Source: Paraburkholderia dinghuensis | GTDB lineage: Bacteria > Pseudomonadota > Gammaproteobacteria > Burkholderiales > Burkholderiaceae | DNA: 64,000 bases | Assembly: GCF_003837865.1 (NCBI RefSeq) | Contig: NZ_RQIS01000001.1 | Span: 310,001 to 374,000, forward strand | Direction: 5' to 3' | Notes under the pieces: model-generated | Told to the model about the DNA's origin: nothing | Database searches by the model: none | What the model saw: the letters and a program-made list of their open reading frames with translations, nothing else | Shown here: positions 8,911 to 17,227 of the stretch, one piece after another | How positions within the stretch are numbered: the first letter of the stretch is position 1 | Layout: the number at the start of each line of letters is the position of its first letter | Made by a program: the position numbers and the translations under genes

Positions 8911-9303
8911 TTCTCTTCTCCCGACAGCCAACAACGGCGCCAATCTCTATATGAGGCACAGCCCACGCTTCAAATGTATCGAAAACGCCGCGCACCGGCG
9001 GCACCCATTTGTTGCAAATTGCAATCCCACTTTGGCGGTTAGCGGCGCTCGAACAAAGCAGCGCGACGCAACGTGATCGGTAAAAGCTGACAAACGGGCC
9101 ACTTCGAGGCTTGAATCGTCGTTCGCGACGACACGCGGTGACGCTTGCTGCCGAATTGGCACGGCGGGACAAATCGCCCGGTAAAGTTTGATTACAAATT
9201 GGTTAAGGCCGGCGGCCGGAATGGCCCGTAAACGACGATGCCCGGTCAGGGACCGGGCATCAGGTCTTGCCGCGTCCAGCGGCCACGCGCCGCTTACCCG
9301 GCG
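8911..9303. other. 393-base intergenic region
   Basis: Upstream of the minus-strand exported protein and downstream of the minus-strand 53-residue ORF. The segment 8941-9030 is AT-richer and probably carries the promoter of the exported protein. A hairpin lies at 9238-9262. No gene is seen. Confidence 0.5.
9238..9262 (-). terminator. GC hairpin after the 53-residue ORF
   Basis: GATGCCCGGT and ACCGGGCATC form a perfect 10-bp stem around CAGGG. On the minus strand it is followed by CGTCGTTTA, only a weak T-stretch. It lies 40 bases past the stop of the small minus-strand ORF. Confidence 0.5.
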
Positions 9304-9465
9304 TCATCCGACTTTGACGTAAGCGAACTCGCGCGTAACGCTTGGCGGTACGTAGGCACCGCTGATCTTCACCCTTGGCTTCAGGCGCTTTTTCTGATCC
9401 CACCAGCGGCGACGCTGAACAGGCGTGAGAAATCGCAGATGTTTTCGGTACGCGAAGATGCTCAT
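9304..9465 (-). CDS. 53-residue basic hypothetical protein
   Basis: Small ORF starting MSIFAYRKHLRFL, very rich in Arg/Lys and aromatic residues (RRRWWDQKKRLKPR near the middle), with no transmembrane segment. The start at 9465 is supported by GGGAG six bases upstream; longer in-frame starts give Cys/Arg-rich non-coding-looking sequence. A hairpin follows the stop. It could be a small nucleic-acid binding protein, but I do not recognise a family. Confidence 0.5.
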   Translation of the reverse strand: MSIFAYRKHLRFLTPVQRRRWWDQKKRLKPRVKISGAYVPPSVTREFAYVKVG

Positions 9466-10231
9466 GTTGGACTCCCGAATCGGACTACCGACAGGAAACA
9501 GCGCACGACTGCAACAGCAAAACCGAAACCGTGGAGCGTATTGCGCGCAAAGTCGGGGACATCGACGGCGGTGTTGCGAGATAGCCGCAAGCGCACCCCT
9601 TATTGCCCTCAAACCGTCGATCGCGATGGCCGTGGCCATCGCGTTGCGTCGCTCCTTGCGCTAAACCTGTGACATCCGCGCGGTGTCCACATCGCGCGGC
9701 CCCCCACACGACACCCTGTGTCGCGCCTGTATTCGTTTTCGCACGCAGTGCGCGGTGTCCGCGCGCTTCGCCTGCCTGCCAGCCGGCGTAGGCCATCATG
9801 TCGTTCTTTGCCTCGCCAACCGCTCTGTCACACCCCGCCTTTGCCTTTGCGGTCCGACCGCGGACCCGTCATCGCCCGTACGCCACACAACTCGCCGGGT
9901 GTCCCGATCCGTTTTAGCCGCACCGGTTGTCGCGCTTCAGTACGGCAGCATACACAGCGCGCGTCACCGCGCTGCATGTGCGCCTTGCGTGCGCGTGGCC
10001 TTGACCGGCCGCCCCGATGCAGCAACACGGCAACGCGAATCAGCAGAACCACTTTAGCCGTTTGCAGGAAAAGGTGTCACGCCAGCGCGTCCATGCCAGG
10101 GCACCGGCGCGACAGACCGCGCCGAACCACACAGCATCGACAAAAGCCGTGGTAATGTGGCAACGGCGCGCGCGCCGCCGGGACCACACGACGCGCGCTT
10201 CAGGATTCACGGCGAACGACGAGAACGCACA
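9466..10231. other. 766-base region without a convincing gene
   Basis: Several overlapping ORFs exist in different frames and on both strands (for example 9683-10057 plus, 9485-9799 minus), but none has a good ribosome-binding site, hydrophobic pattern or recognisable motif, and their composition looks like random high-GC translation. It probably contains promoter sequence for the EthD-like gene. Nothing else is seen. Confidence 0.45.
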
Positions 10232-10552
10232 ATGATCAAGGTCAGCATCCTGTATCCATACCGTGAAAACGGGCATTTCGACAGCGAGTACTACAGTACG
10301 CGGCACATGCCGCTCGCTGCGCGCCTGTTCGGCGATACGCTCCGGGGTTGGTCGGTCGATGTCGGCATCAATGCCGGGCCGCCCGGCACGCCACCGCCAT
10401 ACGTCGCCGCAGGACATTTCCTGTTTGACACGATCGACGCGTTCTACGCCGTATTCGAGCCGCATGCGCAAACGCTTCTCGACGACATTCCCAACTACAC
10501 CGACGGCGGCAATGGCACGATCCTGATCAGCGAAATCAAGGTATCGGCCTGA
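10232..10552 (+). CDS. EthD-family dimeric alpha/beta-barrel protein
   Basis: A 106-residue protein beginning MIKVSILYPY. The pattern IKVSILYPY, DSEYYSTRHMPLA (residues 16-28), YVAAGHFLFDTIDAF and a C-terminal ILISEIKV is characteristic of EthD/ferredoxin-like dimeric alpha-beta barrel proteins (about 100 residues). The HMPL motif with its conserved His is the most diagnostic feature. EthD itself was found beside an ether-degrading P450, but most family members have unknown roles. No catabolic genes are adjacent, so no function is proposed. ATG 10232 is chosen over the longer ORF because family members start immediately before the first strand. Confidence 0.85.
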   Translation: MIKVSILYPYRENGHFDSEYYSTRHMPLAARLFGDTLRGWSVDVGINAGPPGTPPPYVAAGHFLFDTIDAFYAVFEPHAQTLLDDIPNYTDGGNGTILISEIKVSA

Positions 10553-10600
10553 GTCCGGCAACGCTACCGCGGTACTAACCACACGAAGGAAAAGACACCG

Positions 10601-11164
10601 ATGTTCGGCGATATCGCCCGTTTTCTGCTCAGCACGATCTTCACGCTGTTTGGCGCCGCTTTACTCCTGCGCGCATGGCTGCAGTTTGTCCGGGTGCCGG
10701 CCTACAACGCGGTGAGCCACGCGGTGCAGCAAGTCACCAACTGGCTCGTGCTGCCGTTGCGGCGCATCATTCCGGGTTTTCGTGGCATCGATTGGGCGAG
10801 TATCGTAGCCGCGCTGATCGCGGCCGTCGTCTACGTGCTGCTGGCGGTCTGGCTCGCAGGCATCGATCCGTTCGGCGCGTTGCCGACGCTCGTCGTCGTC
10901 GCCGTGCTGACGGTCGTGAAGTGGGCGCTTAACCTGTTGATCTGGCTAACGATCCTGATGGCGCTGCTGTCGTGGCTCAATCCAAACTCGCCGGCCATGC
11001 CGGTGCTGTTCGAGTTGACGGCGCCGTTCCTGAACCCGCTGAGGCGCATCCTGCCCCAACTCGGCGGACTCGACCTCTCGCCCATCCTGCTGTTTGTCAT
11101 CGTGCAGGTGCTGCTAATGGTGGTCACTCGCGCGGCCGTATCGCTGACGCTGTTCGGAATCTGA
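10601..11164 (+). CDS. YggT family membrane protein
   Basis: A 187-residue hydrophobic protein with a duplicated YggT domain. Each half has two helices with the pattern LxAWLQFVRVPAYNAVSH then PLRRIIPGFRGIDWAS (first half, about residues 24-67), and MALLSWLNPNSP then NPLRRILPQLGGLDLSPILLF (second half, about 123-167). The family sits in the inner membrane and is linked to osmotic/potassium tolerance and, in Gram-positives and plastids, to division-site or cytochrome assembly functions; no enzymatic role is known. A good ribosome-binding site (AAGGAAA) precedes ATG 10601. tRNA-Gly lies downstream. Confidence 0.93.
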   Translation: MFGDIARFLLSTIFTLFGAALLLRAWLQFVRVPAYNAVSHAVQQVTNWLVLPLRRIIPGFRGIDWASIVAALIAAVVYVLLAVWLAGIDPFGALPTLVVVAVLTVVKWALNLLIWLTILMALLSWLNPNSPAMPVLFELTAPFLNPLRRILPQLGGLDLSPILLFVIVQVLLMVVTRAAVSLTLFGI

Positions 11165-11240
11165 GCGCGATATAACGCGGCGGTCTGCGCGACGCGTGAC
11201 CGCCGCGGTTCAAACCGGCCCGTCTGACGGCGGCCGGCGA

Positions 11241-11270
11241 TTGCACAAGCGGACGAATTCCGCGTAAAAT
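11241..11270 (+). promoter_or_regulatory. sigma-70 promoter of tRNA-Gly
   Basis: TTGCAC (11241-11246), an 18-base spacer and TAAAAT (11265-11270), placed ten bases before the first tRNA nucleotide. Confidence 0.7.
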
Positions 11271-11280
11271 GGCGCGCTCT

Positions 11281-11355
11281 GCGGGCGTCGTATAATGGCT
11301 ATTACCCCAGCTTCCCAAGCTGGAGACGTGGGTTCGATTCCCATCGCCCGCTCCA
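11281..11355 (+). tRNA. tRNA-Gly (anticodon CCC)
   Basis: Complete cloverleaf: acceptor GCGGGCG pairs with CGCCCGC, D-arm with ATAATGGCTAT, anticodon stem CCAGC/GCTGG around loop TTCCCAA giving anticodon CCC, and T-arm GTGGG-TTCGATT-CCCAT. Discriminator T and an encoded CCA end the gene. It reads GGG glycine codons. Confidence 0.96.
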
Positions 11356-11515
11356 CATCGGCTTGCCAGTCTTGTGCCTGGACGTCGCACGGTCACTCCA
11401 GGTTGTCCTGATTTCCTCCCGTCGTACGCTCCAGCTCCGGCTTCTGCCGCGCACCGGCCTGCCATCCTCCTCTCTTGAACGACTCGCCTTGCGCACGCCG
11501 TAGGGACCGTCACCG

Positions 11516-11740
11516 ATGGAACATTTCTTCATGCCCCGTCGGCGCGCACTTGCGCTGATCGTGCGCGCCCGCAACGACCTGCTGGCGAAGGCCGCGGAGC
11601 GACTTCCGGCGGACGCCCAGCCGCTTTACGACGACGCCGCTCAACTGGAGCGCCTGTTGCTGGACGTTCGCGCGTGCCGCATCGACGAGTTCGAACTGCA
11701 CCGCCCGGCGACGATCCACGTGACGATCTCTGCGGATTGA
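11516..11740 (+). CDS. 74-residue hypothetical protein
   Basis: Short ORF with mixed, protein-like composition. Basic N-terminus (MPRRRALALIVRARNDL), an amphipathic helical middle (LLAKAAERLPADAQPLYDDAAQLERLLLDV) and a C-terminal strand-like ELHRPATIHVTISAD. AGGGAC lies upstream of ATG 11516; an in-frame ATG at 11531 is an alternative. I do not recognise the family. The alternating heptad Leu/Ala pattern suggests a small helical-hairpin protein. Confidence 0.5.
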   Translation: MEHFFMPRRRALALIVRARNDLLAKAAERLPADAQPLYDDAAQLERLLLDVRACRIDEFELHRPATIHVTISAD

Positions 11741-11790
11741 ACACAGCGGCGCAGCCTCGGGACGCCGCCGGACGGTCCGGCAGGCGCTGC

Positions 11791-11796
11791 TATAAT
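11791..11796 (+). promoter_or_regulatory. -10 element before trmB
   Basis: A perfect TATAAT lies 50 bases after the small ORF and about 220 bases before the trmB start. A matching -35 is not clear. It would give trmB a long leader. Confidence 0.4.
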
Positions 11797-12015
11797 GCGC
11801 GTCGTTTTCAGCGTCCAGGCGCGCTCGCAGCACGGTAACGTGCGAGACCCGCACGGCCCGATCTGCGACACATCAGCAACACGCCAGAGCGCAAGCCCGC
11901 GTCGCCAATCGAACCCGACCCCGATTCAGGCAGATACGAACGCTACGCCCGCCGGACCCGCAGCGCCTCGCCGTCCGGCGCAATGCGCGCTGCCCTCACC
12001 CTGCCATTCTCGAAG

Positions 12016-12792
12016 ATGATTCACGATCCGAACGACGCAGTCCCGCACGACTGCCTGCCGCCCGCCTCATCGGACGAGCCGCACGACGCGACCTCCGACG
12101 CACCCGGCGACGCCCTGCACCTGCGCCGTATCCGCAGCTTCGTCACGCGCGCTGGCCGCGTGTCGACGGGTCAGCGCCGCGCGCTCGACGAACTCGGTCC
12201 GCGATTCGTCGTGCCGTACGCACCCGCGGAGCCCGACTGGAATGCAGTGTTCGGCCGCCACGCGCCGCGCGTGCTGGAGATCGGCTTCGGGATGGGTGCA
12301 AGCACGGCGGAAATCGCCGCATTGCGACCGGACGACGATTTTCTCGGCGTCGAAGTTCATGAACCGGGCGTCGGCGCGCTGCTCAAGCTGATCGGGGAGC
12401 ACGATCTCACGAACATCCGGATCATCCAGCACGACGCGGTCGAAGTGCTCGAACAGATGATTGCGCCCGCAAGCCTCGACGGCGTCCACATCTTCTTCCC
12501 GGACCCGTGGCACAAAGCGCGCCATCACAAGCGCCGCCTGATCCAGCCGAAGTTCGTCGAACTGCTCGTATCGCGCATGAAACCGGGCGCCTACCTGCAC
12601 TGCGCGACCGATTGGCAGAACTACGCGGAACAGATGCTCGAAGTGCTGGGCGCCGAACCGGCGCTCGTCAACACGGCCACCGATTATGCGCCGCGCCCGG
12701 ACTATCGTCCGGTGACGAAGTTCGAGCGCCGCGGCCTGCGCCTCGGCCACGGTGTGTGGGACCTGGTGTTCCGCCGCCGCGCACAGGACTGA
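12016..12792 (+). CDS. trmB: tRNA (guanine-N7)-methyltransferase
   Basis: SAM-dependent enzyme forming m7G46 in the variable loop of tRNAs. A variable ~45-residue N-terminus precedes [17 protein letters not shown]. The SAM-binding motif I is [16 protein letters not shown] (about residues 83-98), the acidic motif [15 protein letters not shown] (about 107-119), and the family signature [18 protein letters not shown] (about 158-175) contains the catalytic Asp in PDPW. ATG 12016 is preferred to 11983, giving 258 residues, in the family range. A terminator follows directly. It faces uppP on the other strand. Confidence 0.96.
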   Translation: MIHDPNDAVPHDCLPPASSDEPHDATSDAPGDALHLRRIRSFVTRAGRVSTGQRRALDELGPRFVVPYAPAEPDWNAVFGRHAPRVLEIGFGMGASTAEIAALRPDDDFLGVEVHEPGVGALLKLIGEHDLTNIRIIQHDAVEVLEQMIAPASLDGVHIFFPDPWHKARHHKRRLIQPKFVELLVSRMKPGAYLHCATDWQNYAEQMLEVLGAEPALVNTATDYAPRPDYRPVTKFERRGLRLGHGVWDLVFRRRAQD

Positions 12793-12812
12793 TCCTTTTC
12801 TTCGCAGGATGG

Positions 12813-12841
12813 AAAACGGGGCGCTCGAAGCGCCCCGTTTT
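12813..12841. terminator. bidirectional intrinsic terminator
   Basis: AAAACGGGGCGCT-cga-AGCGCCCCGTTTT between the convergent trmB and uppP genes; a T-run is available on either strand. Confidence 0.92.
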
Positions 12842-12844
12842 CGT

Positions 12845-13693
12845 TCAATCGCCCCACCCGAGCCCGCCGCCGTAACCGAGCACGAGAATCACGAGACCGA
12901 ACACGATCCGATACCAGGCAAACGCGGTGAAATCATGCGAGGCGACGAAGCGCAGCAGCCAGCGCACGCAGAGAAACGCGCTCACGAACGCAGCAACGAA
13001 GCCGATTCCGAAGAGGCCGAGCGATTCGACTGATAGCCCCTGCCAGCTCTTGTGCAGTTCGTAGACGGTGGCGCCGAAAATCACCGGTATTGCGAGAAAG
13101 AATGAAAACTCGGTTGCGATGCGTCGCTCGAAGCCAAACAGCATCGCGCCAATGATCGTCGAGCCCGAGCGCGACATCCCCGGAATCAGCGCGAAACATT
13201 GCGCGCAACCGACTTTGAATGCGTCGATGGGCGTGATTTCGTCGATCGAGCGGACGCGCGAAGGCGCCTGCGCGGTCGGTGCGCCGGCCCGCCGCTGACG
13301 CCCTTCCACCCACAGAATGACAAGACCGCCCGCGACCAGTGCGAGCGCCACCGGCACCGGGGCGAACAGCACCGACTTGATTCCCCGCTCGAACAACAGG
13401 CCGAGCACAACGGCCGGCACGGTCGCGACGATCACATTCAACGTGAAACGGCGAGCGTCGGGCCGCGTGGGCAGACCGGTAATCACGCTGCCGATCTTGC
13501 GTCGAAATTCCCAACAGACGGCGAGAATCGCGCCGAACTGGATCACGACAAAGAAGGTCTTCGCGAAGTCACCCTCGAAGTTGAGCGCGCTGCCCGCAAC
13601 GATCAGATGCCCCGTGCTCGATACGGGCAGGAACTCGGTCAGCCCTTCGACGACGCCCAGTATCAAGGCCTTGCAGGTCAGCCACCAGTCCAT
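12845..13693 (-). CDS. uppP: undecaprenyl-diphosphatase UppP (BacA)
   Basis: Integral membrane phosphatase converting undecaprenyl diphosphate to the monophosphate lipid carrier used for peptidoglycan and other surface polymers; overproduction gives bacitracin resistance. The N-terminal signature [18 protein letters not shown] (about residues 16-33) and the second catalytic block [17 protein letters not shown] (about 170-186) are both intact, including the conserved Glu, Ser and Arg. About eight hydrophobic segments over 282 residues, normal for the family. The middle cytoplasmic loop contains a basic stretch ([17 protein letters not shown]). The protein starts MDWWLTCK at 13693. Confidence 0.96.
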   Translation of the reverse strand: MDWWLTCKALILGVVEGLTEFLPVSSTGHLIVAGSALNFEGDFAKTFFVVIQFGAILAVCWEFRRKIGSVITGLPTRPDARRFTLNVIVATVPAVVLGLLFERGIKSVLFAPVPVALALVAGGLVILWVEGRQRRAGAPTAQAPSRVRSIDEITPIDAFKVGCAQCFALIPGMSRSGSTIIGAMLFGFERRIATEFSFFLAIPVIFGATVYELHKSWQGLSVESLGLFGIGFVAAFVSAFLCVRWLLRFVASHDFTAFAWYRIVFGLVILVLGYGGGLGWGD

Positions 13694-13783
13694 CCGTTCT
13701 CCTTGCCGAGGTTCGCGCCGGACCGGGCACCCGCCGCATTACGCACGCCGGCCGACGGCTTCGCGCCGCGGCGTTTCGTCGAT

Positions 13784-14371
13784 TCATTTCTCGACGATCT
13801 GCACGCGTATGCCGTTTGTAAGGATCGTGATTGTACCGGGTTCGTAGCTGACACCCGCAAATTGCAGTTGCTCGGGCTTGAAGGTGTGAATCGGATAGTT
13901 GTCGAGGAGCTGCGTCGCAGCGAGCGCTACCACTGCCCCGACCTGCTGCCCGTAGGCTGCGGCGGCACCCTGCATGTCGACGCGGTCGACCGACGGCGAC
14001 TTCAGCACCACGGAGCGGCTCGCGCTATCCCAGGCCAGTTCGCTTGACAGTGTGAATACGCCGCTCACAGGCTGCCGGATAAGCGGACTCGCAAGTTGCG
14101 CGTCGAGCTGCACCGCGATGCGGTTGCGATCGGGCTCCAGCATGACGACGGGGTTCGTGAGCGAAACGTCGAAGAGCTGCTGCATCTGCCGCCGGTACGG
14201 GAACTTGCGCTGGACCGCGTCCTGCACCTGCTGCTGCGAGAACGTGTAGTGATCGGGAATGAACGGAAAGATCCCCGTCGCACAGGCGCCCAGCGACGTT
14301 GCCGTGCCCGCCGCAGCACAGGCCGCGAGCAGGAAGGCACGCCGGGAAACGCGCTTTGCGGTGTGGGTCAT
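13784..14371 (-). CDS. DUF1439 lipoprotein (YceB-like)
   Basis: A 195-residue exported protein. The N-terminus has KRVSRRAFLLAACAAAGTATSLGACATG: a twin-Arg-like RR start, a hydrophobic core and a Leu-Gly-Ala-Cys lipobox (Cys about residue 29), so an outer-membrane or periplasmic lipoprotein is likely. The mature region (YTFSQQQVQDAVQRKFPYRR, then alternating strand patterns VSLTNPVVMLEPDRNRIAVQLD and a C-terminal GTITILTNGIRVQIVEK) fits the DUF1439 beta-rich fold seen in YceB. ATG 14371 has GGAGA upstream. Function of the family is unknown. Confidence 0.85.
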   Translation of the reverse strand: MTHTAKRVSRRAFLLAACAAAGTATSLGACATGIFPFIPDHYTFSQQQVQDAVQRKFPYRRQMQQLFDVSLTNPVVMLEPDRNRIAVQLDAQLASPLIRQPVSGVFTLSSELAWDSASRSVVLKSPSVDRVDMQGAAAAYGQQVGAVVALAATQLLDNYPIHTFKPEQLQFAGVSYEPGTITILTNGIRVQIVEK

Positions 14372-14426
14372 GCGAAGTCTCCATGATGGACGGCACGCGG
14401 CCGCTTGAACGGAACGTGATAGGGCG

Positions 14427-14729
14427 TCATGCGTGGCGCAACGGTTGCGTCTCGGCTTCAAGCCGCGTGAGCCAGCGAATGGCCTCCTCGCGCGACGCAC
14501 CGCACATCTCCGCCTGCGGCTGCAGTCCGGAGCAACACGCCGGGCGCAACGGAGAGCCGAAGATCGCACATTGCAGATCGTCGCCGAGCTGCACGCAGCG
14601 TACGCCCGCTGGCTTGCCGTGCGGCATGCCAGGAATCGGACTCGTAATGGACGGCGCGATGCAGCACGCGCCGCAACCGGGGCGGCACGCGTGCCCGGGC
14701 ACGTCGAAGGGGGAACCTGCACTCACCAT
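14427..14729 (-). CDS. YkgJ-type cysteine-cluster protein
   Basis: A 100-residue protein with eight cysteines, arranged CRPGCGACC at the N-terminus, RCVQ then LQCAIF in the middle and PACCSG...EMCG near the end. This is the zinc/iron-sulphur CxxCxxCC-type pattern of the YkgJ (CxxCxxCC-domain) family, which may bind an Fe-S cluster or zinc. ATG 14729 is chosen because AGGA lies five bases upstream; an earlier in-frame start adds 12 residues. It lies divergent from hemN, which also uses an Fe-S cluster, but no functional link is shown. Confidence 0.85.
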   Translation of the reverse strand: MVSAGSPFDVPGHACRPGCGACCIAPSITSPIPGMPHGKPAGVRCVQLGDDLQCAIFGSPLRPACCSGLQPQAEMCGASREEAIRWLTRLEAETQPLRHA

Positions 14730-14835
14730 CTGCTTCCTGAAACTGTCGATACAATCCGCCGCCAATCGGCGAACCGAGGCATTGTGCCATCCATCAATGC
14801 GACCTTTTTACACAATCGCGTCAGGGCACGGACTC

Positions 14836-14849
14836 TTAAACTAGATCAA
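14836..14849 (+). promoter_or_regulatory. FNR/ANR-like box upstream of hemN
   Basis: TTAAA-CTAG-ATCAA resembles the FNR/ANR consensus TTGAT-N4-ATCAA; the right half-site is perfect and the left matches three of five. It sits 89 bases before the hemN ATG. Oxygen-independent HemN is a known FNR/ANR target in several proteobacteria; control here is inference. Confidence 0.45.
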
Positions 14850-14937
14850 CATGGCGCCAGAAAATTCGTCGCCCGATGCGCCGCACGCTCCGGCTCCGGG
14901 AACAATCTTACGGCGCGCCAACCTAAGAGAGCCCCGT

Positions 14938-16323
14938 ATGAGCGACGCCGATCTTCTGTTCCGCCCCGACCTCCTCGCCAAATATGGCGCGAACGGCCCA
15001 CGTTATACGTCTTACCCGACCGCGCTTCAGTTCCGCGACGATTTCGACCCGGCCCTCTACCGCCGCGCCGCTGCCGATCCCGGTGCCAGCGACACCGACC
15101 TCTCGCTCTACTTTCACATCCCGTTCTGCGACACCGTCTGCTTTTATTGCGGCTGCAACAAGGTCATCACGAAGAATCGCGCCCGTGCGAAGCCGTACTT
15201 GAAGCAACTGCTGCGCGAACTGGAAATGCAGGCTGCGCTCTTCGACACGAGGCGCCCCGTTTCGCAACTGCACTGGGGCGGCGGCACCCCCACCTTCCTT
15301 TCGGTCGAAGAGATGAGCACGCTCATGGCCGCCACGCGCGAGCACTTCACGCTGCGCCCGGACAGCGAAGGCGAATATTCGATCGAGATCGATCCGCGCG
15401 AAGCGTCACCGGCGACGATCGCCCATCTTCGCGGGCTCGGCTTCAACCGCATGAGCCTCGGTGTACAGGATTTCGATCCGGTCGTGCAGCAAGCGGTCAA
15501 CCGTATCCAGCCGCTCGAAATGACCGTCGACTGCATGAACGCGGCGCGCGCGAACGGTTTCGAGTCGGTCAGCGTCGATCTGATCTACGGCCTGCCGCAT
15601 CAGAGCGTGAAAACCTTCCGGCGCACGCTCGAAACGATCCTTCTGCTCGCACCCGACCGGCTCTCCGTGTTCGGCTACGCGCACATGCCACATCTGTTCA
15701 AGATGCAACGGCAGATGGACGCAAACACGCTTCCCTCGCCCGCCGAGCGGCTCGCGCTGCTGCAGCTTGTGATCGAGCAGCTCACCGATGCAGGCTACGT
15801 CTACATCGGCATGGATCACTTCGCGCTGCCCACCGACGAACTGGCGCTGGCGCAGAAGCAACGCACGCTGCATCGTAATTTTCAGGGCTACAGCACGCGC
15901 GCAGATTGCGACCTGATCGCCTTCGGGGCTTCGGCCATCGGCAAGGTCGGCGACGTCTATGCGCAGAATGCGAAGGATCTGGTGACTTACGGCGGCGCGA
16001 TCGAAGAGGGACGTCTCGCGACTGCGCGCGGCGTACAACTTTCCGCCGACGACCGCCTGCGCCGCGACATCATCACCGAACTGATGTGCAACCTCGAATT
16101 GCGCTTCGACGAATTCGAAGCTGCGTACGGTGTACGGTTCCTGAGCACGTTCGCCCCCGAAATGGAGCGCCTGCGCGACTTCGAGCAGGATGGCCTCGTA
16201 GCGCGCAGCACAAACCGGCTGGAAATCCTGCCGGCCGGGCGCATGTTCGTGCGCAATATCGCGATGGTTTTCGACCGATACCTCAGTGCTCAGAGCTCGG
16301 AGCGGTACTCCCGCACTGTTTGA
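14938..16323 (+). CDS. hemN: oxygen-independent coproporphyrinogen III oxidase
   Basis: Radical-SAM enzyme that decarboxylates two propionates of coproporphyrinogen III to vinyl groups without oxygen, an anaerobic haem-synthesis step. The 4Fe-4S ligands are in HIPFCDTVCFYCGC (about residues 60-73; CxxxCxxC). WGGGTP (about 112-117) follows as the SAM-binding GGTP motif, then EIDPREAS (about 149) and GVQDFDPVVQQAVNRIQ (about 176). The 461 residues and the N-terminal RYTSYPTALQF block identify true HemN rather than HemW (about 380). ATG 14938 is chosen over 14851 because the family starts near LLFRPDLLAKY. A possible FNR/ANR box lies upstream. Confidence 0.96.
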   Translation: MSDADLLFRPDLLAKYGANGPRYTSYPTALQFRDDFDPALYRRAAADPGASDTDLSLYFHIPFCDTVCFYCGCNKVITKNRARAKPYLKQLLRELEMQAALFDTRRPVSQLHWGGGTPTFLSVEEMSTLMAATREHFTLRPDSEGEYSIEIDPREASPATIAHLRGLGFNRMSLGVQDFDPVVQQAVNRIQPLEMTVDCMNAARANGFESVSVDLIYGLPHQSVKTFRRTLETILLLAPDRLSVFGYAHMPHLFKMQRQMDANTLPSPAERLALLQLVIEQLTDAGYVYIGMDHFALPTDELALAQKQRTLHRNFQGYSTRADCDLIAFGASAIGKVGDVYAQNAKDLVTYGGAIEEGRLATARGVQLSADDRLRRDIITELMCNLELRFDEFEAAYGVRFLSTFAPEMERLRDFEQDGLVARSTNRLEILPAGRMFVRNIAMVFDRYLSAQSSERYSRTV

Positions 16324-16341
16324 GCGGGCCGGCAGTACTGG

Positions 16342-16370
16342 TTGCCGGGGCGGCGGAATTGCGTCATAAT
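16342..16370 (+). promoter_or_regulatory. promoter of tRNA-Leu
   Basis: TTGCCG, a 17-base spacer and CATAAT, about 82 bases before the tRNA; a precursor leader would be removed by RNase processing. Confidence 0.5.
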
Positions 16371-16452
16371 TTAAGGCTAGTTCCCCAGCGGTTGCCGTAT
16401 ATGGCGACCGATCGCCAAAAGCGATAGTGCGCGATAAAGCGTGGTGGAGAAC

Positions 16453-16537
16453 GCCTCGGTGGTGAAATTGGTAGACGCGCCGGACTCAAAATCCGGTTCC
16501 GAAAGGAGTGCCGGTTCGATTCCGGCCCGAGGCACCA
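16453..16537 (+). tRNA. tRNA-Leu (anticodon CAA)
   Basis: Class II tRNA of 85 bases: acceptor GCCTCGG pairs with CCGAGGC, D-loop GGTGAAATTGGTAGAC, anticodon stem CCGGA/TCCGG around loop CTCAAAA (anticodon CAA), a long variable arm, T-arm GCCGG-TTCGATT-CCGGC, then A and CCA. It reads UUG leucine codons. Confidence 0.96.
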
Positions 16538-16567
16538 TCAAGATTTCTGGCTACACCCAGTAGCCCC

Positions 16568-16605
16568 CAAAACCCCGCAAAGGCTTGTCTGGCGGGGTTT
16601 TTTGT
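16568..16605 (+). terminator. intrinsic terminator after tRNA-Leu
   Basis: AAACCCCGC and GCGGGGTTTTTT are separated by about 14 bases, 30 bases after the tRNA, with a six-T tail. Confidence 0.88.
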
Positions 16606-16980
16606 TGCCGGCATCCGCCAGTTACGTCATTTCTCCGGTCCGGCCCATTCGCATGTTGCGGCCTTACGCGCAAGCTCGGCCATCCTCCCCGTTGCCGCAT
16701 CGTCGATGCACCGTCGTGCTGTCCTGACCAGGCGCGGTACGCGGATACGCTGAAAATACCCGCGCCCTTCGCGATATCGGCGAAATGGCTCGCACCGAGG
16801 TTCCTGCCCGTTTCCACGTGGCGGCCAGCCTTCATCTCCATCGCGACGAATCCGGGTATGCCATTGTTTAGCAGAACGATCTTGATCGGCAGACCGACCT
16901 GCTGTCCGCTCAACTGAGCGCCGGACAGCATCGACAGTCCATCGTCTCCCGACAAGGAAATCCGCAACCGTAATCGCCAT
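16600..16980 (-). pseudogene. poxB-like pyruvate dehydrogenase (ubiquinone)/oxidase remnant, internal deletion
   Basis: Reading the minus strand from ATG 16980 gives MAITVADFLV, like the N-terminus of PoxB-type ThDP enzymes, but the coding sense then jumps to another frame. From about 16960 the frame reads SGDDGLSML, then LPIKIVLLNNGIPGFVAMEM and GRNLGASHFADIAKGAGIFS. These match the ThDP/Mg-binding GDG region and the FVAMEMKAG segment near residues 430-500 of the ~570-residue PoxB. More than 400 residues between are missing. After GIFS similarity is lost, perhaps by a further frameshift. PoxB oxidises pyruvate to acetate at the membrane; this copy cannot be functional. It overlaps the tRNA-Leu terminator at its 3' end. 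Confidence 0.75.
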
Positions 16981-17227
16981 GCTGTCGTCCACGTGAGCGG
17001 GCCTCGCACGCACGCGCGGACGGCATTCGGCATCGTGCCGCGAATGGGGAAGAGCAGCGCGGGTACGACCGCCAGCAAGGCACGCAAAAGCGACGCAACT
17101 GCGCGAAGCGTCGCTTCACGCTACGCCATCGGCCCGAACAACACCGCGCGGTCGGCAACGGCAGTGCTCAAGCTCAGCGGCCCGTGCCGGTTAGAATGCA
17201 GCCGTTCGACGCCGTCCGCCGCCCCTC

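Noticed and set aside
9683..10057. 124-codon plus-strand ORF
   Set aside because: Composition resembles random high-GC translation, no start signal, overlaps other equally long frames.
16453..16605. tRNA-Leu 3' end as an integration site next to a degraded gene
   Set aside because: A terminator follows directly and no integrase, direct repeat of the tRNA 3' end or island-like genes were found; the neighbouring poxB-like remnant looks like deletion decay.
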